Below are positions 8,739 through 17,236 of a stretch of DNA of 64,000 nt, piece by piece. The position numbers were made by a program, and so were the translations under genes. Within the stretch, counting starts at the first letter, position 1. Each line of letters opens with the position of its first letter. This DNA comes from Paraburkholderia sp. FT54 (lineage in GTDB: Bacteria; Pseudomonadota; Gammaproteobacteria; Burkholderiales; Burkholderiaceae). The notes under the pieces were generated by a model, which was not told the origin of the DNA, made no database searches, and worked only from the letters and a program-made list of their open reading frames with translations. The stretch covers positions 1,736,001-1,800,000 of the forward strand of contig NZ_CP134195.1 in the NCBI RefSeq assembly GCF_031585635.1. The letters run 5' to 3'.

Positions 8739-9111
8739 CGTTGAGCTCCCTGATTTGGGCCGGTCACTGTAAATATGCAGTGTGCGCGCAAATAGAGGAC
8801 CGTCAAGCGGTTGATTTGAATGACGCGAGCGCCCCTCGCGTACATCGCAGTCAAGTTCCAGGCCGAACGTACTCTGTATCAACATCGTCACCCTTGCAGC
8901 CCACCGCGACGAACCGGGAGCGGCCGCGATGGAGTGACCAGCCGTTCGAAGCGACTCCCCCAGCCTGGTCAGGACGGCACACTCTTCGGCCCTGATAGGG
9001 CGACTGGAACTATTCGGAAATTCCTTTCGTCGCCACGCTGCAAGTGCGATGTACACTTTCCTGCAGGGGCATTCCACGGTCTCAGGGCCGGGTTGATCAC
9101 GCAGGATCATC
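8739..9111. other. Intergenic region, no gene seen
   Basis: 373 bases between divergent small genes. Open frames here have no family-like features. Likely holds the two promoters; none could be assigned with confidence. Confidence 0.4.
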
Positions 9112-9384
9112 ATGAAAAGAATCTACGGGTACAAGGGCTTTGAGGTCACCGTGGAACTAGAACCGGTGTGGGAGACCACCGGCAGCGTGACGCTGTTGCC
9201 TCCGCGTGGCTTCGTTGCCGTCGTGCAAATCAGAACGATGGGCGCGGTGGGCGGTACGCGCCCCGTGGTCGCGCCGATCCGCCTCGGGGCGACCATCCAT
9301 CAACCGTTCCCGACGCAAGCCGAGGCACTCATGGCGGGCTATAGCGCCGGGCAGCGCGTGGTGGACGACAGGTTCGCGCGATGA
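9112..9384 (+). CDS. Small conserved-looking hypothetical protein
   Basis: A 90-residue soluble protein, MKRIYGYKGFEVTVELEPVWE onward, ending VVDDRFAR. It has a beta-rich N terminus and the phrase PTQAEALMAGYSAGQRVVD that looks like a small alpha/beta domain. The frame has GC-rich third positions typical of real genes here. No Shine-Dalgarno sequence stands out except GGATCATC just upstream. Its shape, with an aromatic GYKGF start, is similar in style to the protein encoded at 9754-10041 on the other strand, but I do not recognise a family. Confidence 0.6.
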   Translation: MKRIYGYKGFEVTVELEPVWETTGSVTLLPPRGFVAVVQIRTMGAVGGTRPVVAPIRLGATIHQPFPTQAEALMAGYSAGQRVVDDRFAR

Positions 9385-9753
9385 CAACAGCTTCGTTACT
9401 GTATAGCTCTGATGATTGGATCGTCCCTGCGCCGGCCGTTTGTAGCGCTGGAATTATCAGTACGCCGCCGTCAAGGCCATTGGAAGGCCCGAGCAGATAC
9501 TGAAGAATTTCTGAACAAAAAAAAGCCGCAGACATCGCTGCGGCCCGAACACACACGCCGCGCCTTGGGGCGCTGACGTTGGTTCCATCCTACACATCCG
9601 CGTTTCTGAAGCAATCGGGTGTCTTGTCTGAATATTGTCGAGCCCTCGCATTCCCGCGTCTACCGTGGGCGGGTTTGCGTCGTCGCTCACGCGGGCGTTG
9701 CGCAATGGCCACAGGGACCGTCGTCCGGCATCAGGATCAAGATATCCGGACTT
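9385..9753. other. Intergenic region containing a terminator
   Basis: 369 bases between two convergent small genes. Apart from the reverse-strand terminator at 9517-9544 no feature was identified. Confidence 0.45.
9517..9544 (-). terminator. Rho-independent terminator for reverse-strand small gene
   Basis: A perfect 7-base stem, GCCGCAG at 9525-9531 and CTGCGGC at 9538-9544, is followed on the reverse strand by eight T residues (A-run 9517-9524). It lies about 210 bases past the end of the hypothetical gene at 9754-10041. Confidence 0.75.
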
Positions 9754-10041
9754 TCATCTGGCCGGGGCTTTCGCCGGTCTATGGTTTTGCCGGCTCGATG
9801 CATGAGCCTCGGTAATGACGAGGTTATCATCGCGCGCGTCGATCCACTCAATCGCCCATTGCCGAGCGGCCTCGATTGCCTCGTCTTCGGTTTCGAACCA
9901 GGCAAGATTGCGCTCGACATGCATTTCAGTGTCCACATCGTCGTCAGGTGACGCCCGGATGATCCGCGCATGCGCGAAGAACTGACCAAGCGAAAAATCC
10001 GGGGTTGCGTCGATGACCCAGCCGCCGTACTCGTACTTCAT
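9754..10041 (-). CDS. Small hypothetical protein
   Basis: A 95-residue soluble protein, MKYEYGGWVIDATPDFSLGQFFAHARI onward. The central part, VERNLAWFETEDEAIEAARQWAIEWIDA, has the look of a compact beta-hairpin plus helix domain common among small Burkholderia proteins of unknown function. The start codon at 10041 is preceded by GGAGGCAAC, a good ribosome-binding site. A reverse-strand terminator lies downstream. The C-terminal SSRQNHRPAKAPAR is basic and probably disordered. No function is proposed. Confidence 0.65.
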   Translation of the reverse strand: MKYEYGGWVIDATPDFSLGQFFAHARIIRASPDDDVDTEMHVERNLAWFETEDEAIEAARQWAIEWIDARDDNLVITEAHASSRQNHRPAKAPAR

Positions 10042-10351
10042 GTTGCCTCCGATACCTGGCTAATCGAGATTCGAACAGACAAAGCATGGATTGATCAGGC
10101 TGTATTCGCTAAACCTCCAGAGGTGAATTGCCGACTTCGGGGCCGGCTGTTCGGACAGCACGCTGCCCGTCGACTCCGCGACGCCATGTTGTTGGAGATC
10201 ATTCGCGGTCGAACTGGCCGGGCGGAGCAGGGACCGGCGTTGTGCACAAGGCTATTCCTGAGACTTGTCAGCGGTGCCTCCGGTTCTGGAAAAGACGCCG
10301 CGTTCGCAAAAAAATCAGGCCGGGCGGCGTCAAGCTAAACGCGCAGGTGGC
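10042..10351. other. Intergenic region, no gene seen
   Basis: 310 bases. A forward frame spanning 9970-10338 exists but overlaps the hypothetical gene on the other strand and has no recognisable protein character, so it is not called. Confidence 0.4.
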
Positions 10352-10543
10352 TCAATTGTCGTCCGACCTGCTCGGTAGATGCTCGTGCGGCGCCGGCTCC
10401 GCTTCCGCGGCGTCAGGAACATCGACCGTAGTGCCTGGCGCAGGTTTAGGCCTCGACGACCGGGTGCCCGGCGTAACGCCGTGGACGGGGTGGTCCGGAA
10501 TTCCTGGCCGGTGGATCGGTGGGGTGTTTGGGGTTGAGGGCAT
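10352..10543 (-). CDS. Small proline-rich hypothetical protein
   Basis: A 63-residue protein rich in Pro, His and Thr, starting MPSTPNTPPIHRPGIPDHP. The start at 10543 is supported by a strong AGGAGGA ribosome-binding site a few bases upstream; a longer frame starting at 10573 would place that site inside the gene. It has no transmembrane segment and looks disordered. Function unknown. The good Shine-Dalgarno sequence is the main reason for calling it. Confidence 0.55.
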   Translation of the reverse strand: MPSTPNTPPIHRPGIPDHPVHGVTPGTRSSRPKPAPGTTVDVPDAAEAEPAPHEHLPSRSDDN

Positions 10544-11052
10544 GATTTCCTCCTGCGCTGACGTGACCAGCAATAATCATCATACCTCTGTCGGAGAAGC
10601 AGAGCATTACCGCAGCGAAGCCAATATGCGCGTTGTAATAAATATTTCGCAATTTTGCGTTAATGATAACAATCGGCTTGGCGTCTATAAATACGATATT
10701 CACATATAAATCAGCCAATAGGTTCGCCGCGGATTGGTCTCGTTAAGTAAGTTAACTATTAAAACATTATTGCGGAATTTTATGGGTATAGGCCGCGCTG
10801 GCTGGGCTTCGCGGCGTGTCATGCTGGACTGCACAAGTAGTAGTTGCCGTCAAATATAAAAAGAAAACCGAGAGGCGTAAAAAAGGCATTTCAGATATTG
10901 CGTTCAAAAATTGAGCGGTTATGATGGCGTCTCCGTGATTCGATTTCTCGCATGATTGCTTCACGGAGGGGGCGGCAGAAATATTTGCCGGCATGCGCGC
11001 AGGAGAGGTAATTAATGCTCTCCGCGCAGAGAGACTAAATCGAGGAGACGAT
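10544..11052. other. AT-rich intergenic region with an inverted repeat
   Basis: 509 bases of unusually low GC with no supported gene. CTCCGTGA at 10931-10938 and TCACGGAG at 10961-10968 form an 8-base inverted repeat with a 22-base loop, just upstream of the small gene at 11053; it could be a regulator site or an mRNA hairpin. Confidence 0.45.
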
Positions 11053-11250
11053 ATGTTGAGTCCCCATGAATTCGCTACCCTGATGCTCATCAAGGACGCG
11101 CCGGACCAGATCGAACTGGGCCGCGCCGAACTCAATACGTTGCTGGAGCGGCAACTCATATCTCTGGAAAACTTTGCCTCAGGACGCCCGCGCGCTCATA
11201 TCACGAGCGACGGCGATTCCATCCTCAAGGCCGTCGCCCGGATGCGCTAG
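11053..11250 (+). CDS. Small hypothetical protein
   Basis: A 65-residue soluble protein, MLSPHEFATLMLIKDAPDQIELGR to AVARMR. Start at ATG 11053 is preceded by GAGGAG at 11042-11047; the longer frame from 10993 lacks a comparable site. The sequence LGRAELNTLLERQLISLE...RAHITSDGDSILKAVARMR resembles a winged-helix-like fragment of small Burkholderia hypothetical proteins, but this is only an impression. It precedes the phasin gene by 235 bases and is probably a separate unit. Confidence 0.65.
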   Translation: MLSPHEFATLMLIKDAPDQIELGRAELNTLLERQLISLENFASGRPRAHITSDGDSILKAVARMR

Positions 11251-11485
11251 ACATCCTCGGGCGCGCACGTCCAGCCAGCGCGCCGAAGACATAGTCATGA
11301 ACGAAACGTCTCAGTTGCGGGTTAGTTTGTAGTGCCTGTTGATGTAACGAACGTCGAAGTTCTCGCGACGCATTCTGCCTGACAGGCGTCCTTGCGCTTT
11401 GATCTATCCACCATCGCGATCCGTCGCAACACTCTCGTCCGAGCGGGGGTTTCGTGCACCGGACCGAATCTTGAGGAATTCAACC

Positions 11486-12055
11486 ATGGCTCTATCGAGT
11501 CCCGAGCAAGCCGCTGCCGTGAAGGCCAGCCTCGACGCATTTTTCGGGTTGACCGGGAAGATCTTTGAAGGCGCCGAAAAACTGGCCGCGCTGAACCTGC
11601 AGGTCTTCAGGTCCACGCTCACCGAGGCGCAGGAAAATATGACGAAGGCGTCCGGCACGCCGGACCCGCTGCAATGGTTCTCGCTGCAAGCAGGTTTCAC
11701 TGCGCCTTTCGCGGAAAAAACGCTGTCATACGGCCGGCAGGTGTTCGACATCGCATCGACTACGCAGGCTGAGGTCACCCAATTCACACAGACGCAATAC
11801 GAGCGATATAACGCACGCGTGCAGGCATTCGTCGAAGAAGCGGCGAAGAACGGGCCGGCAGGTTCCGAAGCAGCGATCGCTGCATGGAAATCCGCGATCG
11901 GCGCCAGCACGACCCTGTACGAAACGCTGCAGAAGACGGGGCAACAGGCCGTGCAGGTCGCAGGGAGTAATTTCGATGCAGTCACCGCCACGGCGTCAAA
12001 GGCCGCGCGACGCAGTGCCGAGCAGGCTACCGTAGCCGCTGGCGCGAAAGGATAA
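11486..12055 (+). CDS. phaP: Phasin family protein
   Basis: A 189-residue phasin, the amphipathic protein that coats polyhydroxybutyrate granules and controls their size and number. The text MALSSPEQAAAVKASLDAFFGLTGKIFEGAEKLAALNLQVFRSTL is typical of the Burkholderia/Cupriavidus phasin domain, followed by a long Ala-rich helical tail. The ATG at 11486 has GAGGA upstream; the frame open from 11399 is an extension without support. The acetoacetyl-CoA reductase gene follows 155 bases later, consistent with a PHB-related locus. Several PhaP paralogues are usual in these genomes, so this need not be the principal one. Confidence 0.88.
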   Translation: MALSSPEQAAAVKASLDAFFGLTGKIFEGAEKLAALNLQVFRSTLTEAQENMTKASGTPDPLQWFSLQAGFTAPFAEKTLSYGRQVFDIASTTQAEVTQFTQTQYERYNARVQAFVEEAAKNGPAGSEAAIAAWKSAIGASTTLYETLQKTGQQAVQVAGSNFDAVTATASKAARRSAEQATVAAGAKG

Positions 12056-12210
12056 GGCCGAGGCGGGAAGCGATGCCCGCGTCGCCGTTCCCAATCCATA
12101 GGAAGGAATACTTAGGAGCGGCGGAACGCTGCTCCAACACATCCAGTTCTTGACTGAATGCAGTGTTGCTCCAGATGTCTACGAGACCGATTTTTTGCGA
12201 GGACGATTCG

Positions 12211-12954
12211 ATGGCAAAGCAGATCGCGGTGGTGACGGGTGGAATGGGCGGACTTGGCGAGGCGATCAGCATCAAGCTGCACGATGCCGGATATGCGGTC
12301 GTGGTCACGTGTTCGCCGGCCAACACTGGTGCAAACGAGTGGCTCGCACGGATGGAAGAGCAGGGAAGACAGTTCCGCGCGTACGCGGTCGACGTCGCCG
12401 ACTACGACTCGTGTGAAAGGTGCGCGGCGCAAATCAAAGCCGAAGTCGGGCCGGTCGACATTCTCATCAACAACGCCGGCATTACGCGCGACGCGAGCTT
12501 CAAAAAGCTGGACAAGGTCAATTGGGACGCGGTAATCCGAACCAATCTCGATTCGGTGTTCAACATGACGAAGCCGGTGTGCGACAGCATGGTCGAGCGC
12601 GGCTGGGGCCGCATCATCAATGTGTCGTCGATCATCGGCTCCAAGGGCGGCTTCGGTCAGACCAACTATGCGGCGGCGAAGGCCGGCATGCATGGCTTCA
12701 CGAAATCCCTGGCGCTCGAGGTGGCGAAGAAAGGCGTCACTGTCAACACTATCTCGCCCGGCTACATCGCGACGAAGATGGTGATGGCGGTACCCGAGGA
12801 CATCCGCGAGACGAAGATAATTCCCCAGATTCCGGTCGGCCGGCTCGGACATCCGGACGAAGTCGCCGCGCTCGTGGTGTACCTGTGCTCGCGCGAGGCG
12901 GGTTTCCTGACGGGAGCCAATATTGCAATCAACGGCGGGCAACACCTGCAATGA
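12211..12954 (+). CDS. phaB: Acetoacetyl-CoA reductase
   Basis: A 247-residue short-chain dehydrogenase that reduces acetoacetyl-CoA to (R)-3-hydroxybutyryl-CoA with NADPH, the second step of polyhydroxybutyrate synthesis. The cofactor motif is TGGMGGLGEA, followed by NNAGITRD; the catalytic Ser lies in INVSSIIGSKGGFGQ and the Tyr and Lys in TNYAAAKAG. The FGQTNY stretch is characteristic of PhaB rather than FabG. The start at 12211 follows GCGAGGA; an upstream ATG at 12163 would add 16 residues with no homology. It is not next to phaA or phaC, so it is likely a second copy. Confidence 0.88.
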   Translation: MAKQIAVVTGGMGGLGEAISIKLHDAGYAVVVTCSPANTGANEWLARMEEQGRQFRAYAVDVADYDSCERCAAQIKAEVGPVDILINNAGITRDASFKKLDKVNWDAVIRTNLDSVFNMTKPVCDSMVERGWGRIINVSSIIGSKGGFGQTNYAAAKAGMHGFTKSLALEVAKKGVTVNTISPGYIATKMVMAVPEDIRETKIIPQIPVGRLGHPDEVAALVVYLCSREAGFLTGANIAINGGQHLQ

Positions 12955-12982
12955 AGCGGACAGGTCAGCAACGGGGGTTCCC

Positions 12983-13141
12983 ATGAGCGAAGCAGTAGCA
13001 ATCGTCGTAGGTTCATTCGTGATGGCGACGGCAGCCGTGTTCGTCGCCGCTCACTATCATCTGGAGCAAATGCGTCGAAAAAGACTCAGACAGATGGGGC
13101 ATCATCCCTACTGGCGGGACTGGAGCAACGCCCGCCATTGA
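12983..13141 (+). CDS. Small single-pass membrane protein
   Basis: A 52-residue protein with one transmembrane helix near its start (VAIVVGSFVMATAAVFVAAHY) followed by a basic, aromatic tail, RRKRLRQMGHHPYWRDW. It begins 28 bases after phaB, close enough to share the transcript. GGGGG precedes the ATG. No family is recognised; the positive tail suggests an N-out, C-in anchor. Called on position, start context and membrane character. Confidence 0.5.
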   Translation: MSEAVAIVVGSFVMATAAVFVAAHYHLEQMRRKRLRQMGHHPYWRDWSNARH

Positions 13142-13222
13142 GCCTCTACGCTCGCAGGCGCAGTCGCCGCGCCCGGATTCTGCTGGTCCTCCCGGCCAGC
13201 AGAACTCCCTACGCCAGGGCAT

Positions 13223-13531
13223 TTAATGCCAGCTTGCCTTGGTAAAGCGACACGCCTGCGGCTCATCCTTCCAATCGCACCATTCGGCCGGATGCGCCTC
13301 CCATAGCAGTTCACCGCCACGAATGTGGGCGTGGTACGCGTTCCGCTCGCATCTGACGGGCTTATCCAGCGTGACGCGGCGCACAGCGTGGCTGATTTTT
13401 TCGCTTGCCACAGGTTTCGCGCTCGCGACGGCGGCGCTCCGCGCGTGGCTCGCGAAAGCACATGATCTCCCGCCGGTCCTGGCCGCCTGCAGCGCAGTCG
13501 CGATTCTGCTATTCGTCTGTTCGCGCGGCAT
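13223..13531 (-). CDS. Small hypothetical protein, uncertain
   Basis: A frame of up to 102 residues. Its C-terminal half, RCERNAYHAHIRGGELLWEAHPAEWCDWKDEPQACRF, has a protein-like composition with GC-rich third codon positions and four Trp residues; its N-terminal half is less convincing. The start is uncertain: AGGAGG abuts the ATG at 13531 too closely to be ideal. A forward-strand frame over the same DNA (13239-13550) with a hydrophobic segment is a rival reading. Function unknown. Confidence 0.35.
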   Translation of the reverse strand: MPREQTNSRIATALQAARTGGRSCAFASHARSAAVASAKPVASEKISHAVRRVTLDKPVRCERNAYHAHIRGGELLWEAHPAEWCDWKDEPQACRFTKASWH

Positions 13532-13921
13532 CCTCCTACATATCCACTAGCACGTTTACCAAGGTAGCCGAGCGTCGTGATCGCAGCGTGACGAGATACA
13601 TGCGCAAGCGAGCTTGAGGCACGTCAGTTGCTGATTCCCAGGAGGGGAAGATCGCCCGCGCAACTTGCACGCGAGCCTCGAACGCCTGCGAAATCCACAA
13701 CGCCGCAGATGACTGCCGGAGCGACGCGGGCGGCAACGAAAGAGAGAATCCTGAAGCAGAACTTAAGGGGGGCGCGGCGCATCGATGAATGAGCGATATC
13801 AATGAGCGATGTATGAGTCGACAAGCAAAGACCGGCCCGAATAATTTGCATCTACCATGGTTATGTAGGGTTAAGCAGCCCCCGGGACAGCGAGCCGCTA
13901 TAGAACGAGGGGAGAATCACA
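13532..13921. other. Intergenic region, no gene seen
   Basis: 390 bases upstream of pcm. Short open frames on both strands have no recognisable features. The pcm promoter probably lies in the last 100 bases, where GAGGGGAGAATCA provides the ribosome-binding site. Confidence 0.4.
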
Positions 13922-14587
13922 GTGCACGAAGATCTGGCGGAGTCGCGCGACACAATGGTCGAGCGGCAACTGGTTGCACGCGGCATCGCCGAGCCGCGCA
14001 TTCTCGACGCGATGCGGCGCGTGCCGCGCGAGGCATTTCTGAGTCCCGAACTGCGTGAATGGGCTTATGCGGACGCAGCCCTTCCGATCGAAGCCGGCCA
14101 GACCATCACGCAGCCGTTCATGGTCGCGCGCATGCTGCAGGCCGCGCGGCTCAAGCCGGGCGACCGTGTACTGGAGATCGGTACGGGTTCCGGCTACGCG
14201 GCGGCCGTGCTTGCGGAAATGGTTGCACACGTCGATACGGTCGAGCGTCATCCGCAACTGGCTGAGAGCGCCATGGAACGGCTCAACGCGCTCGGCTACG
14301 GCAACGTGAACGTCTATACGGCGGACGGCACACTCGGGCTGCCGGCGTGTGCGCCGTTCGATGCAATCGTCGCCACCGCGTCCGGCCCAAGCGTGCCGCC
14401 CGCGTGGCGCGCGCAACTCGAGATAGGCGGCCGGCTCGTGATGCCGGTGGGTCCGGATCCGGATCATCAACGGCTGATCCGGCTGACTCGCGACAGCAGC
14501 ACGACATACCACGAGGAAAGGCTCGACCTTGTGCGTTTTGTACCGTTGATCGGTGCGCAGGGCTGGGGCGACATCGCAGAGCGATAA
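13922..14587 (+). CDS. pcm: Protein-L-isoaspartate O-methyltransferase
   Basis: A 221-residue repair enzyme that methylates isoaspartyl residues in damaged proteins using S-adenosylmethionine. The SAM-binding motif is VLEIGTGSGYAAAVLAEM, preceded by the family signature ITQPFMVARMLQAARLKPGD. The N terminus, MVERQLVARGIAEPRILDAMRRVPREAFL, is diagnostic of Pcm. The start is GTG at 13922 behind GAGGGGAGAATCA. Length is normal for the family. It stands alone here, unlike genomes where it sits by surE and rpoS. Confidence 0.92.
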   Translation: MHEDLAESRDTMVERQLVARGIAEPRILDAMRRVPREAFLSPELREWAYADAALPIEAGQTITQPFMVARMLQAARLKPGDRVLEIGTGSGYAAAVLAEMVAHVDTVERHPQLAESAMERLNALGYGNVNVYTADGTLGLPACAPFDAIVATASGPSVPPAWRAQLEIGGRLVMPVGPDPDHQRLIRLTRDSSTTYHEERLDLVRFVPLIGAQGWGDIAER

Positions 14588-14744
14588 GGGCAGACACGGG
14601 GAAGACGCGGGGAGACGCGGACATCATTTGAGGCACGCGGGAACGGTTCACCTGATGCATCTGTCCGTGAGCAGGCCGCGACGGCCGCACAGGTCGAGGA
14701 GCCGCACGCACGATAGCGTGCGCGCCATGCGAGTGGAGATCACA

Positions 14745-15026
14745 ATGGTCAGCACATTGACGAAGATTCTTCTCATCGTTGTCATTGCCGCTTCGTGTGG
14801 CGGATGCTCGCGCAAGGACGACAGCGGAATCGCTATTCCGGGTGGGCGCAACAGCAACGGCAACGGTGCATCATCGCCGAGGGCGGGCATGGAGTTCAGG
14901 AAGCTGGAGGTTCTAACGCCTGAGGCAATGCGCACGGACAAAAGTACGCGTCGAGCGCCCACGGCAGCGCGATCAGACGGCCCACCATCGTCGCGAGCGC
15001 ATCCGGCGATACCGCGGCGAACGTAA
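14745..15026 (+). CDS. Small putative lipoprotein
   Basis: A 93-residue protein beginning with a clear export signal, MVSTLTKILLIVVIAASCGGCS, in which SCGGC could serve as a lipobox, followed by a charged RKDDSG region. ATG 14745 is preceded by GGAG; ATG 14727 is an alternative. The last 40 residues overlap the ACT-like gene on the opposite strand and are of low complexity, so the true end of the functional part is uncertain. No function is proposed. Confidence 0.5.
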   Translation: MVSTLTKILLIVVIAASCGGCSRKDDSGIAIPGGRNSNGNGASSPRAGMEFRKLEVLTPEAMRTDKSTRRAPTAARSDGPPSSRAHPAIPRRT

Positions 15027-15258
15027 TGGTCATTTCTTCGTAGCAGTGACGGCGGTCTACGCGGATCCGAACATGGTCCGCCTGGGGTGCCTCGCAACCG
15101 AGCACCTGCCAGGCGGCAACGACCCTCAGGTTGCCTGCTTTTGCACGCACGGTGAGCCGGTAACGATCGTGCCGGACCGGTGTGCTGTCCTGAGCCGTCA
15201 TCCCCCTCATGGCGGGATCGTCCGGTGACGTTTCGATTTGCTCGTCGGTCGATTGCAT
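14896..15258 (-). CDS. ACT-domain-like small protein
   Basis: A 120-residue protein. The core, RYRLTVRAKAGNLRVVAAWQVLG...HVRIRVDRRHCYEEMTITFAAVSPDALATMVGRLIALPWAL, has the beta-alpha-beta-beta-alpha-beta rhythm of an ACT regulatory domain similar to that of small acetolactate-synthase subunits, though no ligand motif is identified. Start ATG 15258 follows a CGGAG ribosome-binding site; the longer frame to 15507 lacks support. Its end overlaps the lipoprotein gene on the other strand. Function unknown. Confidence 0.6.
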   Translation of the reverse strand: MQSTDEQIETSPDDPAMRGMTAQDSTPVRHDRYRLTVRAKAGNLRVVAAWQVLGCEAPQADHVRIRVDRRHCYEEMTITFAAVSPDALATMVGRLIALPWALDAYFCPCALPQALEPPAS

Positions 15259-15824
15259 TCTGAACTCCGGATGGCCAGTCTTGCGTCGCAGGAGCCGGAG
15301 CCGATCGGCCGCTCGCAGCACGTCCGCTTCATGAGTATCGTTATAGTCCGTGCGATTATCGAACGTTAGGACAGCGGGTAAAAATTGACGGCGTTGTACG
15401 TATCGAGGCCCGCTCAGCCGGTCGCCAGTGCGGGGTGGCGTGTGCTTGCCAGGCTGCGGCTCCGTCACAGAGAAGGTAACTCGCCATTCTCGTTGGTTCA
15501 ATCCCATAGTGGCTTATAGAAGAAACACGCGTACCGGCGATTTTTTCGCTGCATTGCAACTTCAGCAAGACACCGTATGCCGCGCGAAAACCGCATCTTC
15601 TCGACGCATCCGACGGCATGTTTATTGCGGCCTAGCGGAGGGCGCTCATTCAGGGCTGCTCTTGATGCCATCCAGCCAGACCCGTTGCTGCTGTCACGCG
15701 GCGCGCGCCAGTGGTCACGCGGCGACAGCGCGCCGTCGATGCCAGCCTTGGGGCGTGGGAATGCACGAACGCATCGCACGTTGCCACGCGTACATTCACG
15801 CGCACATCTATGGAGAAACGCAGC
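15259..15824. other. Long intergenic region, no gene seen
   Basis: 566 bases with mixed composition. Frames on both strands were read and none looks like a protein. It may carry the upstream parts of both flanking small genes' promoters. Confidence 0.4.
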
Positions 15825-16094
15825 ATGGACAACGATCTCGAAGCCCGCATTCGCACGCGGGCGTATCAACTCTGGGAAAACGACCCGTCGCCGGACGGCA
15901 GTGCGGAAAAGCACTGGGAGGAAGCGTGCCGGCAGATCGAAGCCGAGGGCAATGATACGCAGGGCAATCCCGAACCCAACGTCGATCAGTCGGCGGACCG
16001 CGAGCGGGGCGGCCGGCTCGCGCCAGAGGAGCAATTGCAGGACGTGCCTGGCCGCGATGCGGATGTGGATGCTGACGCTCGCAAACGACGGTAG
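15825..16094 (+). CDS. DUF2934 domain protein
   Basis: An 89-residue protein whose first half, ARIRTRAYQLWENDPSPDGSAEKHWEEACRQIEAE, is the DUF2934 signature (short helix-turn-helix-like segment with invariant Trp). The rest is acidic and disordered. Start ATG 15825 has GGAGAAA upstream; an ATG at 15810 would add five residues. DUF2934 proteins are common small stress-associated-looking genes in rhizobia and Burkholderia, but no molecular function is known to me. Confidence 0.8.
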   Translation: MDNDLEARIRTRAYQLWENDPSPDGSAEKHWEEACRQIEAEGNDTQGNPEPNVDQSADRERGGRLAPEEQLQDVPGRDADVDADARKRR

Positions 16095-16179
16095 CGTTGA
16101 TGCCGCTCACGCGTCAAGAAGCTGACAGCGGACACTAGCGGCCCCGAATGTCGAGAATCGCCGGTCGGGTTTTTGGTCG

Positions 16180-17097
16180 TCAATGCGCTGCGCTCATGCG
16201 AGCTTTGACGTCCGCGGGGTCACCGTCGTTCGGCGTTTGACACAGCGACGCACTGACCTCCGCGCCGAAAAGAAAAACGACGGCGCAAAAATATAACCAC
16301 ATCATCAGCACAGCGAGCGAGCCGGCTGCGCCGAACGCGCCCGCCGTTCCGGCATGCGCAAGATACAAACCGAACAAGTGCCTGCCCACGGTGAACAGCA
16401 GCGCAGCGACGGCCCCGCCGATCAACGCCGAACGGAAGTTGACTCGCGTGTCAGGTAGCCATTTGATCAGTGCGCCAAGTCCGAAAGCGAGTATCACGAG
16501 GCTAAAAATCGACTGCGCGACATCGGCGACAACGCTAAGCGTCGAACTACCGAAAACAGCACTGCCGGCTGTCTGTATCGCGGCGTCGAGCACTAGCGAG
16601 ACCACCAGCAGAAAGCTGAGTCCCATGAGCAGGCCAAGCGAGACGAGTCGCGCCCGTATCACCCATGCCAGACCGGCGAGTCCTTTAGGCGATTTCGCCG
16701 CAAAGACCACGTCGAGTGCCGTATTCAGGCAAGAAAACGTTGCCGAGGCTCCGACGAGAACCAGCACCACAGAAAACGCCGCCGCCACGCCACCACCGCT
16801 CGAATGATGCGCGTGCTCGACGACAGCCTGCATGGCTGCGGCGGCATCGTTGCCCAATAGCTGCCTGATCTGGCCGAAGAACTGCCCTTGCGCGATGTCG
16901 CGGCCGACGAACCAGCCTGTGATCGCGAAGACGATCAGTAAAGTCGGCGCCAGCGAAAACGCAGAGTAAAAACCGATGCTCGCGCCCATCATCGCGCATC
17001 GGTCCGACGAAAACCGTTCTACGGCGTCCCTCACGACGGTCACCGCATTGCCTGACCGTCCGGATCGGGAGCCCACTTGGCGTCGCTGGTTTTCCAT
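16180..17097 (-). CDS. YihY/virulence factor BrkB family membrane protein
   Basis: A 305-residue inner-membrane protein with six transmembrane segments. Hallmarks of the YihY/BrkB family (formerly misnamed ribonuclease BN) are visible: MMGASIGFYSAFSLAPTLLIVFAITGWFVG near residues 35-64, the conserved VLVLVGASATFSCLNTALDVVF, IKWLPDTRVNFRSALIGGAVAALLF and AGSLAVLMMWLYFCAVVFLFGAEV. The start at 17097 is backed by GGGAGAA. The biochemical role is unknown. It is transcribed in the same direction as the next three genes on the right but with gaps over 100 bases. Confidence 0.85.
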   Translation of the reverse strand: MENQRRQVGSRSGRSGNAVTVVRDAVERFSSDRCAMMGASIGFYSAFSLAPTLLIVFAITGWFVGRDIAQGQFFGQIRQLLGNDAAAAMQAVVEHAHHSSGGGVAAAFSVVLVLVGASATFSCLNTALDVVFAAKSPKGLAGLAWVIRARLVSLGLLMGLSFLLVVSLVLDAAIQTAGSAVFGSSTLSVVADVAQSIFSLVILAFGLGALIKWLPDTRVNFRSALIGGAVAALLFTVGRHLFGLYLAHAGTAGAFGAAGSLAVLMMWLYFCAVVFLFGAEVSASLCQTPNDGDPADVKARMSAAH

Positions 17098-17236
17098 GCT
17101 GTTCTCCCGTCCGCTCGTTGTCTCTAGTGTGTCGAGTGGCGAGCAATTTCCAGGCCGCCGGGACGCGAGGCGCTCTGTCTTCGTCGAGGCGCCGCGCACC
17201 ATGACAGCGATGAACAAGGCGTTCGCTATGGACGGT

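Noticed and set aside
9970..10338. Forward 122-residue frame
   Set aside because: Overlaps the better supported reverse-strand gene, lacks a ribosome-binding site and has no protein-like domain text.
13239..13550. Forward 103-residue frame with a hydrophobic segment
   Set aside because: No ribosome-binding site and a Ser/His-rich start; the opposite-strand frame has better codon character, though that one is itself weak.
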